Translations under genes and position numbers: made by a program
The notes under the pieces: generated by a model
What the model saw: only the letters and a program-made list of their open reading frames with translations
Databases searched by the model: none
Told to the model about the DNA's origin: nothing
Source: Fasciolopsis buskii
Lineage: Eukaryota > Platyhelminthes > Trematoda > Plagiorchiida > Fasciolidae
NCBI GenBank assembly: GCA_008360955.1
Contig: LUCM01005840.1
Span: forward strand, 3,943 to 67,942
Length of the DNA: 64,000 bases
Direction: 5' to 3'
Shown here: positions 1 to 10,023 of the stretch, piece by piece
How the letters are laid out: the number at the start of each line of letters is the position of its first letter
Numbering within the stretch: the stretch's first letter is position 1

Positions 1-24
1 TGTGTGTGTGTGTGTGTGTGTGTG
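1..24. repeat. (TG)12 microsatellite
   Basis: Twelve perfect TG units run from the window edge, so the true tract may be longer. It abuts the RTE-type reverse transcriptase tail that follows. Confidence 0.95.
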
Positions 25-466
25 ATGTTCGTCGGTTGGATGTTTTCGATCACCGATCTCTACGTAGTATGGCTAGGATTAGATGGAGTGACCGGGTGAG
101 TAATACTGAGATTAGGAATCTGGTATTGGGTTCCACTTCTGAGAATACCTGTTTCAGTGTATGCAACGTGGTAGACTGCGCTTGTTGGGTCACGTGTTTC
201 GTGTGGCAAAAACTCGTCTACCATATCGCGCCCGATTTTTTGTTCTTCCCAAGGAATGTAAGAAGCCATGTGGAGGCCAACAGCTGACGTGGCAACGTGG
301 AATAAAAAAATTTAGTGCGAACCTTGATAAATTAGGTGTCTCACTTTTTCGTGGTTGGGGTCCGAAAGACTCGTCGACTTGCTGGCTGGAGGCACTGAAG
401 GATATGGCAGTAAACTGCGAACAGTGGCGATCGTGTTGTCATTTTCTATCGAATCAGAATGATTGA
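25..466 (+). mobile_element. RTE-type non-LTR retrotransposon, C-terminal tail (broken)
   Basis: Two frames together encode the C-terminal tail typical of trematode RTE-like endonuclease/reverse transcriptase polyproteins. The first frame (about 25-150) has LDVFDHRSLRSMARIRW followed by RVSNTEIRNLVLG. After a frameshift the second (161-466) has RLRLLGHVFRVAKTRLPYRA, then CGGQQLTWQRG, GWGPKDSSTCWLEALKDMA and QWRSCCHFLS before a stop at 464-466. This order (FDHR, LLGHVxRM, GGQxxTWxRG, WLxxLxDMA, QWR) is characteristic of the family. The endonuclease and catalytic palm are absent, being left of the window or replaced by the TG repeat. It is inactive because of the frameshift. Confidence 0.75.
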
Positions 467-2270
467 AAGAACGCGTTTGAAAAGTTAGATTGTTCCGTGT
501 GTTGGCTGCAGCAGCATCTTATCTTTTCCCACCTGCGAAGGTCCCCTCCCTGTTCGCCTTGGATATTTAATTTTTATAGAAACATGTAACTCTGGTGAGA
601 AGGCAGCGATCAATGAGGCTTGCCCTGCTGTTTAACGCTGAACGATGATTATATTGTGAGAACGGGTGAACGAAAATCAGTAAGATTTCCTGTGGAATGC
701 ATGCTGGTGGTATTTAGGCGAGCGGTACCTCGCGGCTTCCCAGATCGTAAAATAGATTTTATTTGGGAACCCTAACCGGATTCTTTGACTCAATAGTCCT
801 ACCCACAAGGCAGCGGGGCATTAATCCAGCAAGGGAACTCCGAGCAGGCGTATACTTATCACTACATATCTGCCTTGCAGCAATGGATAGCGCGATCTTC
901 ATTACGACCGATGTAGTTTGGATTTCATTGTGTTTGTGTCATTTATTGAGGTTTTTGCAGAATATTGCTAAGGAGTCCGGCCAGTAAGCAGAATAATGAT
1001 TAGGCCTCCCAACCACATCCCTTGGTTCAAACAAGAACCTGTTCGGAAGGTAACAGGGAATGGCTAAATGGAAGCCCATCTACTTGGATCAACTATTCTT
1101 CCACTCAATGTTTCAACTGAGTTCTCAGCCCAAGTCGACCCCAAAACTGAAAGATCAGGAGTCTACTTCGTCAGACCTCTAATCATTGACTTTCTGGGTG
1201 GGCATGATTGGATCTACGACCTGTTGTATGTCATCCTGTATAGCGTGCTGGATACGGGAGGCACGCAAGCAGTCACATCAAGTAAAGGTGTAATCCCCTC
1301 AGGTTCAATGAAGGTTGCATGTAAACAACACAGAAAACAACCGTCGTAGACATGGAATGACATGACGAATGAATGCAAGATCTATTCCACTGAACACTCA
1401 ATTTTCCGATCGAGTTCTTAGGTCCTAGCAACCCTAAAACTGGAGGACCAGAAGAGTCTATCGTCGAACCTCTAGTCACGGTTGTGCCTTTGTCTAATTC
1501 GTTGGTTTATGCAGGCTAGTTAGCCATCACACTACGTCAAGGTGCGCTTGACTGTGACGGGCTGCTCCCTGTATGTAGAATTTTAGGATGGTGCAAACAG
1601 TCGGGCCATACGGATAACAAGAATGCTATATGAATTTTCACTTTCGTACAAGTATCCTGTCTGGAGTCGCTCTTGGGGTGCAGGCTTCCATGCGCAAAAA
1701 TATTCGATTGGATATTTCATTACCTGTATGATCCAGCCGGTCACATCACCACTTGCCCGTTATGATTTACTCGACCGATTTCCTTGTGATACCATTCTTA
1801 GAGTTTTCCTGCAACAAGCTTCCCTCTCAGAAATGGTGCCGAATAGACCTGCTGTAAGCCGTTACTCATGCATATAAATTCATCTGAAGGCGTTTAGTAC
1901 TGCTTTATTTTGCCTCATCTGCGGAAAACTGTTAGTTGATTAAACGAATAAGTGAACTTGTCATTCTTAAACGTTGCGCTTTTTACTGAAATCAGGATGC
2001 TTATTTAAAAATGCCATGTTTTTCCAGTGCTTTCCGTAAAATGTATTCTCAATCAGTTTCTTCTCAGTTTACTTACATTTACTGTTTCGCAAACACCCAG
2101 CTACGCAGCAGGTTGTTTGAATTTCTTTGTCTGGCAAAAAGAGGACATATGTCAAGAGATGCAAGCATTTTGCCTACGTAAATATTACAATGTGTACGCA
2201 ATAGATTGTGAAGTTTCATGAAGTTGAGTGACAGGCTGGAGAATGTCATGCGGTTTAATGCCAAGTTACA
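467..2270. other. Unassigned 1.8 kb
   Basis: Only short open frames under 100 codons occur on either strand, none with recognisable motifs or coding character. The one structure noted is a pair of diverged 84-bp repeats, listed separately. The last 200 bases flank the 3' end of the Penelope-like element. Confidence 0.6.
1102..1478. repeat. Pair of diverged 84-bp direct repeats (1102-1185 and 1395-1478)
   Basis: Both units begin CACTCAAT, contain a CCxxAAAACTGxAxGAxCAG core, and end in ACCTCTARTCA. They are the same length, 293 bp apart, and roughly 70 percent similar by eye. They may be part of an old tandem array or of one untranslated repeat family. Confidence 0.45.
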
Positions 2271-3240
2271 CTAATACTCAGGATAAACCGTTTCTGTGCG
2301 CAGAGCGCTGGCTGTTGCATGCTGATAAGCAGCCTCATTGAATGCCAGTAGTTTGGGGTTTGTATTGCGCATTAGTACATTGAGAAATTGGGTTATATCA
2401 ACTTTATGGCCCAATGCTACTAGATGCTTCGTGATCGAAGAGGTCGGAGATTTCGCATTAGTATACGAGGTTACAGAGGATTGCATCATCGATTTTGGCA
2501 ACCATTTCGGTATATGCTCCGACACTCGTTGAGTCAAGCAGCGACCCGTTTTGCCTATTTATGCGTCACCGCAATTGCAAGTGAACTCGCAGACAACGTT
2601 TGAGAAATTAGGATCAGCAAGACGGCTTAAATGACTCGAAGCCTAACCTTTTGGTTGTCTGTAATTGACTCAACTTTGCTGCTGGATGCGTATGTCTAAT
2701 GATCGACTTAAGATTTCTTTTAATTTTGTTGAACAAAGGATCACCTTTAGATGGTAAGGCAATAGAAACCTGCTTATTTTCTGCGGAACTCACTGATACG
2801 TTGTTGAGCAAATAAATTGTTTAAACAAAATGGTGGTATCTTTCTTCGAACGGGGGCATGTATATCCACGAGCCATCGAACAGCTTTTTGATTAACTGAG
2901 TTTTGCATGCATAAAATGAGTCTCAACGGAACTCCGGTTTTATGCGTTTTCGGTGACCCGCACAAGTAGGGCGTTCGTGTTTCTATCGGTTTCAACCTCA
3001 CATACACGTTTTCGGATATAAAACTGTGTGGGAATAGAACCCGAAGCTGTCTGCCTATCTGTTTCTTTATTACGAAGTTGCTCTCCGGAGTATAGTCTGA
3101 TTTGAATCGTTGCACATTGTGCAGTGTTTTATTCATCTTGTCCATGACTACGACACCTGATCCTTTACATAGCTGGCGAATCAACAAATCGTCCGTCTGC
3201 TTCAGTTCTATGATAGCTTTTCTATGTTGTGATGACAGAC
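2271..3240 (-). mobile_element. Penelope-like element (RT fragment plus GIY-YIG), copy A, decayed
   Basis: Read on the minus strand from about 3240 down. The N-terminal RT region has RKAIIELKQTDDLL and CKGSGVVVMDKMNK, then VRLKPIETRTPYLCGSPKTH and GVPLRLILCMQNSVNQKAVR, matching the Penelope pattern of a PxLxGxPKxHK segment followed by PLRPIL and ARWL. Around 2811 the reading jumps to KQVSIALPSKGDPLF and LKSIIRHTHPAAKLS, the linker before the endonuclease, so the catalytic palm with its YxDD box is missing. The GIY-YIG domain follows: VVCEFTCNCGDA, a stop codon where the Tyr of YIG belongs, IGKTGR, TQRVSEHIPKWL, SSITKHLVALGHKVD and LLAFNEA (conserved Glu). Several frameshifts and stops are present. 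Penelope elements use a GIY-YIG nuclease with their RT for target-primed insertion; this copy cannot. Confidence 0.8.
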
Positions 3241-4198
3241 ATTACTTTGGTGTGCGTTCCGTTTTGGTCATTTTTCGTCATCTTTAGTCTATCACAATTT
3301 TTTCTTCCTTAGACCGTGAAATGGGGGAGGTTGTGCGAATCGATTCTGATCATATGTACATCAGCAAACCACACTCGCCCGAAGATCCCACCTACATTAA
3401 TATTGTGAATTTTATTCATCAGACATTGCAAGACTATGACATCAAACCCACTCACATTGCAGCAGCCGGACAATGCAGTAGCAGCGACCACGGCGGCAGC
3501 AGTAGTCCTCAGTTGTGACACTACCAATACTAGTCTTCCCCCATACTAATCTGTTTCGAGATGACGGACGACATGTGATCTTCATTGAATTACCGTATCC
3601 ATTCTGTCCCATTTTCACTGTCGTTGTGTTCTGTTCATTTTTCGCCTGATTTCCATTATATAGATTTTTCTCCCTATTGTGATGAGGTGCGCACCCCACA
3701 GATTCAGCTACAATGACGCACTTTATGGCGTCCGCCCCATGGTACATTTATTTTCCTCGTTTTCATTAGTTTCATTTTTATCATTCGGTTGTTCGTTCAG
3801 TAAATTTTTGCTGAAGAATTGGTTATTTTGGCAGTGTGAGTATATGCGAAAGAAAGCTACCTAGATAGGGTCACCAGTCGCAAATCTTGACGAATCTTAT
3901 GGTCTCATCAATTCATGTTAGCCTAGCACACCGTCATGTCCACTGACAGTGTTCCTCTTGATTAGTTAAACTTCCTGATTCATGTGAGTTTGGATGGTGA
4001 AAATGTTTGGTTCAGTTCAGCGCCGTACCTAGTGCTGTTAGGGTTTTCACACTTGCACAAAAGCTCATCAGCTTCCTGAACAAAACTTTACCTTCACATT
4101 TTTGTGCAGGGAACCATTTTACTTCATGTCCTAAAAGTAGCCAACTAGCCAGGGAAATACTTACACCGGTTTTTCAATAGTGAACATATGCATACTGG
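2432..4198. repeat. 1,767-bp block, copy A
   Basis: This block recurs at 4200-5966 with a constant offset of 1768; its last 967 bp aligned part (3217-4183) recurs again at 7710-8676. The first part is the Penelope-like element. The remainder (about 3240-4198) has no recognisable protein; it may be the element's 5' region or flank. The block ends at a single N (4199). Seven base differences from copy B cluster at 3095-3148, and none was seen elsewhere. Confidence 0.9.
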
Positions 4199-4199
4199 N
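4199..4199. other. Single N joining two near-identical blocks
   Basis: One undetermined base sits exactly where copy A stops and copy B starts mid-domain. That is the signature of two contig ends placed side by side without merging their overlap. The sequence on the two sides should not be assumed contiguous in the genome. Confidence 0.85.
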
Positions 4200-5966
4200 T
4201 GATCGAAGAGGTCGGAGATTTCGCATTAGTATACGAGGTTACAGAGGATTGCATCATCGATTTTGGCAACCATTTCGGTATATGCTCCGACACTCGTTGA
4301 GTCAAGCAGCGACCCGTTTTGCCTATTTATGCGTCACCGCAATTGCAAGTGAACTCGCAGACAACGTTTGAGAAATTAGGATCAGCAAGACGGCTTAAAT
4401 GACTCGAAGCCTAACCTTTTGGTTGTCTGTAATTGACTCAACTTTGCTGCTGGATGCGTATGTCTAATGATCGACTTAAGATTTCTTTTAATTTTGTTGA
4501 ACAAAGGATCACCTTTAGATGGTAAGGCAATAGAAACCTGCTTATTTTCTGCGGAACTCACTGATACGTTGTTGAGCAAATAAATTGTTTAAACAAAATG
4601 GTGGTATCTTTCTTCGAACGGGGGCATGTATATCCACGAGCCATCGAACAGCTTTTTGATTAACTGAGTTTTGCATGCATAAAATGAGTCTCAACGGAAC
4701 TCCGGTTTTATGCGTTTTCGGTGACCCGCACAAGTAGGGCGTTCGTGTTTCTATCGGTTTCAACCTCACATACACGTTTTCGGATATAAAACTGTGTGGG
4801 AATAGAACCCGAAGCTGTCTGCCTATCTGTTTCTTTATTACGAAGTTGCTCTCCGGAGTATAATCTGGTTTGAATCGTTGCACATCGTCTAGTATTTTAT
4901 TCATCTTGTCCATGATTACGACACCTGATCCTTTACATAGCTGGCGAATCAACAAATCGTCCGTCTGCTTCAGTTCTATGATAGCTTTTCTATGTTGTGA
5001 TGACAGACATTACTTTGGTGTGCGTTCCGTTTTGGTCATTTTTCGTCATCTTTAGTCTATCACAATTTTTTCTTCCTTAGACCGTGAAATGGGGGAGGTT
5101 GTGCGAATCGATTCTGATCATATGTACATCAGCAAACCACACTCGCCCGAAGATCCCACCTACATTAATATTGTGAATTTTATTCATCAGACATTGCAAG
5201 ACTATGACATCAAACCCACTCACATTGCAGCAGCCGGACAATGCAGTAGCAGCGACCACGGCGGCAGCAGTAGTCCTCAGTTGTGACACTACCAATACTA
5301 GTCTTCCCCCATACTAATCTGTTTCGAGATGACGGACGACATGTGATCTTCATTGAATTACCGTATCCATTCTGTCCCATTTTCACTGTCGTTGTGTTCT
5401 GTTCATTTTTCGCCTGATTTCCATTATATAGATTTTTCTCCCTATTGTGATGAGGTGCGCACCCCACAGATTCAGCTACAATGACGCACTTTATGGCGTC
5501 CGCCCCATGGTACATTTATTTTCCTCGTTTTCATTAGTTTCATTTTTATCATTCGGTTGTTCGTTCAGTAAATTTTTGCTGAAGAATTGGTTATTTTGGC
5601 AGTGTGAGTATATGCGAAAGAAAGCTACCTAGATAGGGTCACCAGTCGCAAATCTTGACGAATCTTATGGTCTCATCAATTCATGTTAGCCTAGCACACC
5701 GTCATGTCCACTGACAGTGTTCCTCTTGATTAGTTAAACTTCCTGATTCATGTGAGTTTGGATGGTGAAAATGTTTGGTTCAGTTCAGCGCCGTACCTAG
5801 TGCTGTTAGGGTTTTCACACTTGCACAAAAGCTCATCAGCTTCCTGAACAAAACTTTACCTTCACATTTTTGTGCAGGGAACCATTTTACTTCATGTCCT
5901 AAAAGTAGCCAACTAGCCAGGGAAATACTTACACCGGTTTTTCAATAGTGAACATATGCATACTGG
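4200..5966. repeat. 1,767-bp block, copy B (contains truncated Penelope-like element)
   Basis: Same sequence as 2432-4198 apart from seven clustered differences. On the minus strand it carries the Penelope RT fragment (4542-4955), the linker (4382-4579) and only the first part of GIY-YIG, with the same stop in the YIG motif; the last 160 bp or so of that domain are cut off at the N. Sequence unlike copy A begins at 5967. Confidence 0.9.
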
Positions 5967-6439
5967 CCAGCCCAGATCAACTGAGGCTTTTCACGAGGAC
6001 ACGTTTGTTTCCCTCTACCAGGTTCTCCGTAAAGCTGGTCCCTTTCCCTGGAGTGCCAGCCACTTTCTAAAATCGTCCGATTCGGTTTTCCCGAAGACCA
6101 TAGGTCAGTGATATAATTACTGTTATGCCCAGTCCAACAGTAATCAACCGTTGTTTATAGCCTGTTTTCCACGGACGTTGCCGTTACCCTCAGCTGGAAT
6201 CGGCATATTTTTGTGACATACCTAAGGCAATCCCCATAGCCTCTAAGTCCCATTAATTGGGAGGGGATCGACAACCATGATTTTGAAATTTGGATTGGCT
6301 CAGAACCAATGTAAGGCTTCATCAGGTTGGGTGTGGTAACGAGCCGGACAACCACGAGTCAACACCTCCCACCAAATAGACTGGCGAAGCTGTGGTTCAA
6401 ATCTCTGATCCTTTTGGAACGATGGGCACTTAATTCACT
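5967..6439. other. Unassigned 0.5 kb
   Basis: No recognisable gene. Only short chance frames are present. It separates the duplicated block from the 5' part of the next retroelement. Confidence 0.5.
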
Positions 6440-7709
6440 TGACCGTCACCGACGCATTGCAGTTTGCCTTTAACAGCACATCGGGGATTGGTAATGATAA
6501 GGTGCCTGTGAAATATTTCGGTGATCCGTTGAGGCTAACGTTGAGAGGCGTGCCCCTTGACTGGCTGCGCTACAATTCTGTGTCATCCTATTTCGTTGTT
6601 TTGTTGTCGGATGTTTTCCGTTCGCCGCTACACTCGCCTGGGATTACTTTCGTTCAAAAATCGTATCGTTTCTCAACATGGACTGGGTTCACGCATTGCT
6701 GCACCTCAACGATTTTCTCATCGATCCAAAAGAGGCACTCGTGCCGGCTAGCAGATAGCTCTTAAGTGCGCCCTTCCGGCCAAGATGTCCATTCCGGTAT
6801 TGTTGAGTACAAATATCCATTCCCTGTTTACGAGAATGTCGGGTCTATCCCACACACTCCAATCATGGATCCATGTTCATACGTGTGTCATCTGCATACA
6901 AGAATCGTGGCTGAACCGGGTTATCGCTAATTCATTGTTGTCCATAGACAACTTCAGACTTGATCGGCTGGATAGAGTTTCGGACAAGAAGAAGACTGGA
7001 GGTGGTGTGGCAACGTACATAAACTTCTTTTGGTCTGGCAAGTTTGAAGTTGTTTATACGTACTCGCTAAACGGAATTAACTGTCTCGTGACAATGTCAT
7101 CCTAGGTTTTCTCGCCATACAAGCAATATCGTAACGAATCTATACGTTGCCCTCTTTAGCTCGCAACAAGATATTGCATCTTTTTTCGACTCTTTTCCAG
7201 TATTTATTGTTCCTCTTCTTGAAGATAATCTGCATGTTATTTTAATCATGCATCTACCTTACCACCGACTGTGTCTCATTTGACTGACCTCTGCGTTTCT
7301 CCCACCAGAGGCGGTTCCATTTTAGATAGAGTTATTACCAACCACCCTGATTTATTTTCCAATTCCAAGTAGCAATTATTGTCTGCTTCTGTTAAGACCT
7401 AATATATAATCTAGGTCAGCTTTTCATTCCTTATGGCGAACAAATCAAATCCAAGTTTGCCTCCGTAACTCTTCACACAACAACTTTATTCTTCTTCAGA
7501 AATCCCTTTCACTCGCATCTGTCTGTTTCTCTTTTGAACCCCTGCTCAATGACAATGTCAAATTTTCACAGAGACGGCCAACGCAATCTTTGATGTCTGC
7601 TGCGCCTCAGAAACTATTCTTCTAAAATGGCCGTTTCTCCACCCAGAAACTGAAATCTCTAAGACCACGCATGGATCACCTTTGGAATTCCCGCAAAAAT
7701 GCAATGTGA
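6440..7709 (+). mobile_element. CR1/Jockey-like retrotransposon, 5' half (APE endonuclease), decayed
   Basis: The start of ORF2 is visible as SIPVLLSTNIHSLFTRMSGL (6785 on), then CVICIQESWL (the E of the TE/QE-WL motif), LDRLDR and KTGGGVATYIN, the usual APE-type endonuclease order. Further on CVSPTRGGSILDRVITNHPD (about 7283-7345) matches the PTRxxxxLDxxxTN segment. Frames change several times and stops occur, so it is dead. A basic upstream stretch (about 6590-6785) reads toward the endonuclease. The element breaks off abruptly at 7709 and resumes at 8716 in the reverse transcriptase; the sequence between does not belong to it. Confidence 0.65.
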
Positions 7710-8676
7710 CTTTTCTATGTTGTGATGACAGACATTACTTTGGTGTGCGTTCCGTTTTGGTCATTTTTCGTCATCTTTAGTCTATCACAATTTTTTCTTC
7801 CTTAGACCGTGAAATGGGGGAGGTTGTGCGAATCGATTCTGATCATATGTACATCAGCAAACCACACTCGCCCGAAGATCCCACCTACATTAATATTGTG
7901 AATTTTATTCATCAGACATTGCAAGACTATGACATCAAACCCACTCACATTGCAGCAGCCGGACAATGCAGTAGCAGCGACCACGGCGGCAGCAGTAGTC
8001 CTCAGTTGTGACACTACCAATACTAGTCTTCCCCCATACTAATCTGTTTCGAGATGACGGACGACATGTGATCTTCATTGAATTACCGTATCCATTCTGT
8101 CCCATTTTCACTGTCGTTGTGTTCTGTTCATTTTTCGCCTGATTTCCATTATATAGATTTTTCTCCCTATTGTGATGAGGTGCGCACCCCACAGATTCAG
8201 CTACAATGACGCACTTTATGGCGTCCGCCCCATGGTACATTTATTTTCCTCGTTTTCATTAGTTTCATTTTTATCATTCGGTTGTTCGTTCAGTAAATTT
8301 TTGCTGAAGAATTGGTTATTTTGGCAGTGTGAGTATATGCGAAAGAAAGCTACCTAGATAGGGTCACCAGTCGCAAATCTTGACGAATCTTATGGTCTCA
8401 TCAATTCATGTTAGCCTAGCACACCGTCATGTCCACTGACAGTGTTCCTCTTGATTAGTTAAACTTCCTGATTCATGTGAGTTTGGATGGTGAAAATGTT
8501 TGGTTCAGTTCAGCGCCGTACCTAGTGCTGTTAGGGTTTTCACACTTGCACAAAAGCTCATCAGCTTCCTGAACAAAACTTTACCTTCACATTTTTGTGC
8601 AGGGAACCATTTTACTTCATGTCCTAAAAGTAGCCAACTAGCCAGGGAAATACTTACACCGGTTTTTCAATAGTGA
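7710..8676. repeat. 967-bp third copy of the block, copy C
   Basis: Matches 3217-4183 and 4985-5951, with identical translations of every open frame compared. It starts inside the unit and ends mid-unit at an N (8677), directly before an adapter. It sits between the endonuclease and reverse transcriptase halves of another retroelement. Misassembly fits better than a real nested insertion because the three copies are identical and both edges are blunt. Confidence 0.85.
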
Positions 8677-8715
8677 NCTGTCTCTTATACACATCTAGAT
8701 GTGTATAAGAGACAG
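8677..8715. other. N plus 38-bp Nextera mate-pair junction adapter (contaminant)
   Basis: Positions 8678-8715 are a perfect 38-bp palindrome made of two head-to-head 19-bp Tn5 mosaic ends: CTGTCTCTTATACACATCT followed by its reverse complement. This is the known circularisation junction of Nextera mate-pair libraries and not genome sequence. The N at 8677 marks the join. Confidence 0.97.
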
Positions 8716-10023
8716 GGATGATGATATGACAATTGCAAGTTTTTCTAGAGAAGAGGTGCTTGACCCTCTCCTCACCACCAAAATTACCACAGGGTTTGGT
8801 CCCGACAGTCTGTCCGCAGCTCTTTTAATGCACGGTGTGTGGCCATGACGGTTGCACCTACTTCTCTGATTAACTCATAATTAAGCTTGTCTTCTATCCC
8901 TGACTGTTGGAGACCAGTCACTATTATTCCCATCCCAAAATCCAGCAGTTCTACTAATTAAGCGCCTCCGTTGCTCCATTTCAGCTTGCTTATAAATCTA
9001 ACAGGTCCACTTTGGATGGTGTTGCCTACCTTATTTACCACATTTGTAAGTCCTTAAATGCATCGGTGAAGTCTGTGCGTTGCGCCTTTCTGGACTGTTC
9101 GTCGGCATTTGATTCGGTCTCACGGTCTCTTCTATTTCACAAACTGGAAACATTTGGTTGTCCCAGGCTTGTATTAGCACGGCTGTCTAATTTACTAATG
9201 GAACTCAGTGGACCCGAATGGGCGGCAAAACTTCAAAACCGTTAGTTAGCAACTCAGGGGTGCATCAGGATGCTGTTCTTTCACCGTATCTTGATTTACT
9301 TACATCAGCGACTTATAAACTAGCTTCCCCCTGCCATCTGTTTAAGTATGCTGACGATGTTGCTCTCTCTCAAGCCGTTTCGGACAACGATGATTATCAA
9401 AGCTTTTCCAACAACCTATCTTCTGTTTACGATTTCTCCGCGCGAGTTGGTTTAAATCTCAACACATCTAAATGTTCCGAACGTCTGTCCTCTCTCTAGG
9501 TCAGCCTACCCATCCGAAACGTCCTTTATCAACTCAGAAACTTACCGGGTTGATTCTGTGAAATATCTAGGAGTTACTATTGATAAAACTTAAAGTGATC
9601 TCACATTTCTACCTGTGTGAAGAATATCCGCCGACTGTCATTTCAAATCAGGAGGCTTCGACACTACGAGGTGACACAAAGCACCATCTCCCGATCTGTA
9701 TACCAGTGTTTTTCCAATCCTTCTTTACTGTTCTCCCGTCATTTTTCCAGGTTTTCCTAAAAAAGACTAGAATTCTTCGCCAGGAACTATCAGTTTTTAG
9801 TCGTGTGTATTTAGTACCAATAAATGAATTGTCCTTCGATCTGCGTGATCAACACTTATCAGCATGCGAGAAATCTGCTCACAAATCCCACGTATCCTCT
9901 GCACAACGATCTTTCAGAGTGCCGCTCGCATATTTCAACATGATCCGCTTTTCGTTCCATAGCATCCTAGAATCAATATCTACAGGAACTCCGCTGTCTC
10001 TTATTTGGCGCGAATTTTGTTAA
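8716..10023 (+). mobile_element. CR1/Jockey-like retrotransposon, reverse transcriptase half, frameshifted
   Basis: FSREEVLDPLLTTKITTGFG then PDSLSAALL (8739 on) is the start of the RT domain. AYKSNRSTLDGVAYLIYHIC leads into motif A, RCAFLDCSSAFDSVSRSLLF (about 9075-9140), with the catalytic Asp. After a frameshift near 9220, SGVHQDAVLSPYLD is motif B and LFKYADDVALS (about 9340) is motif C with both Asp residues kept. LGVTIDKT near 9570 and SYLARILLN near 9990 mark the C-terminal region. Several frameshifts and stops make it inactive. It is the best-preserved RT core in the window and looks like the continuation of 6440-7709. Confidence 0.75.

Noticed and set aside
3321..3518. 65-codon ORF present three times (also 5089, 7814)
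   Set aside because: The repetition comes from the duplicated block and probable misassembly, not from a gene family; no domain visible and strong overlap with frames on the other strand.
6385..6410. Possible SINE box B (GGTTCAAATCT)
   Set aside because: No box A at the right distance and no second copy recognised; also common by chance.
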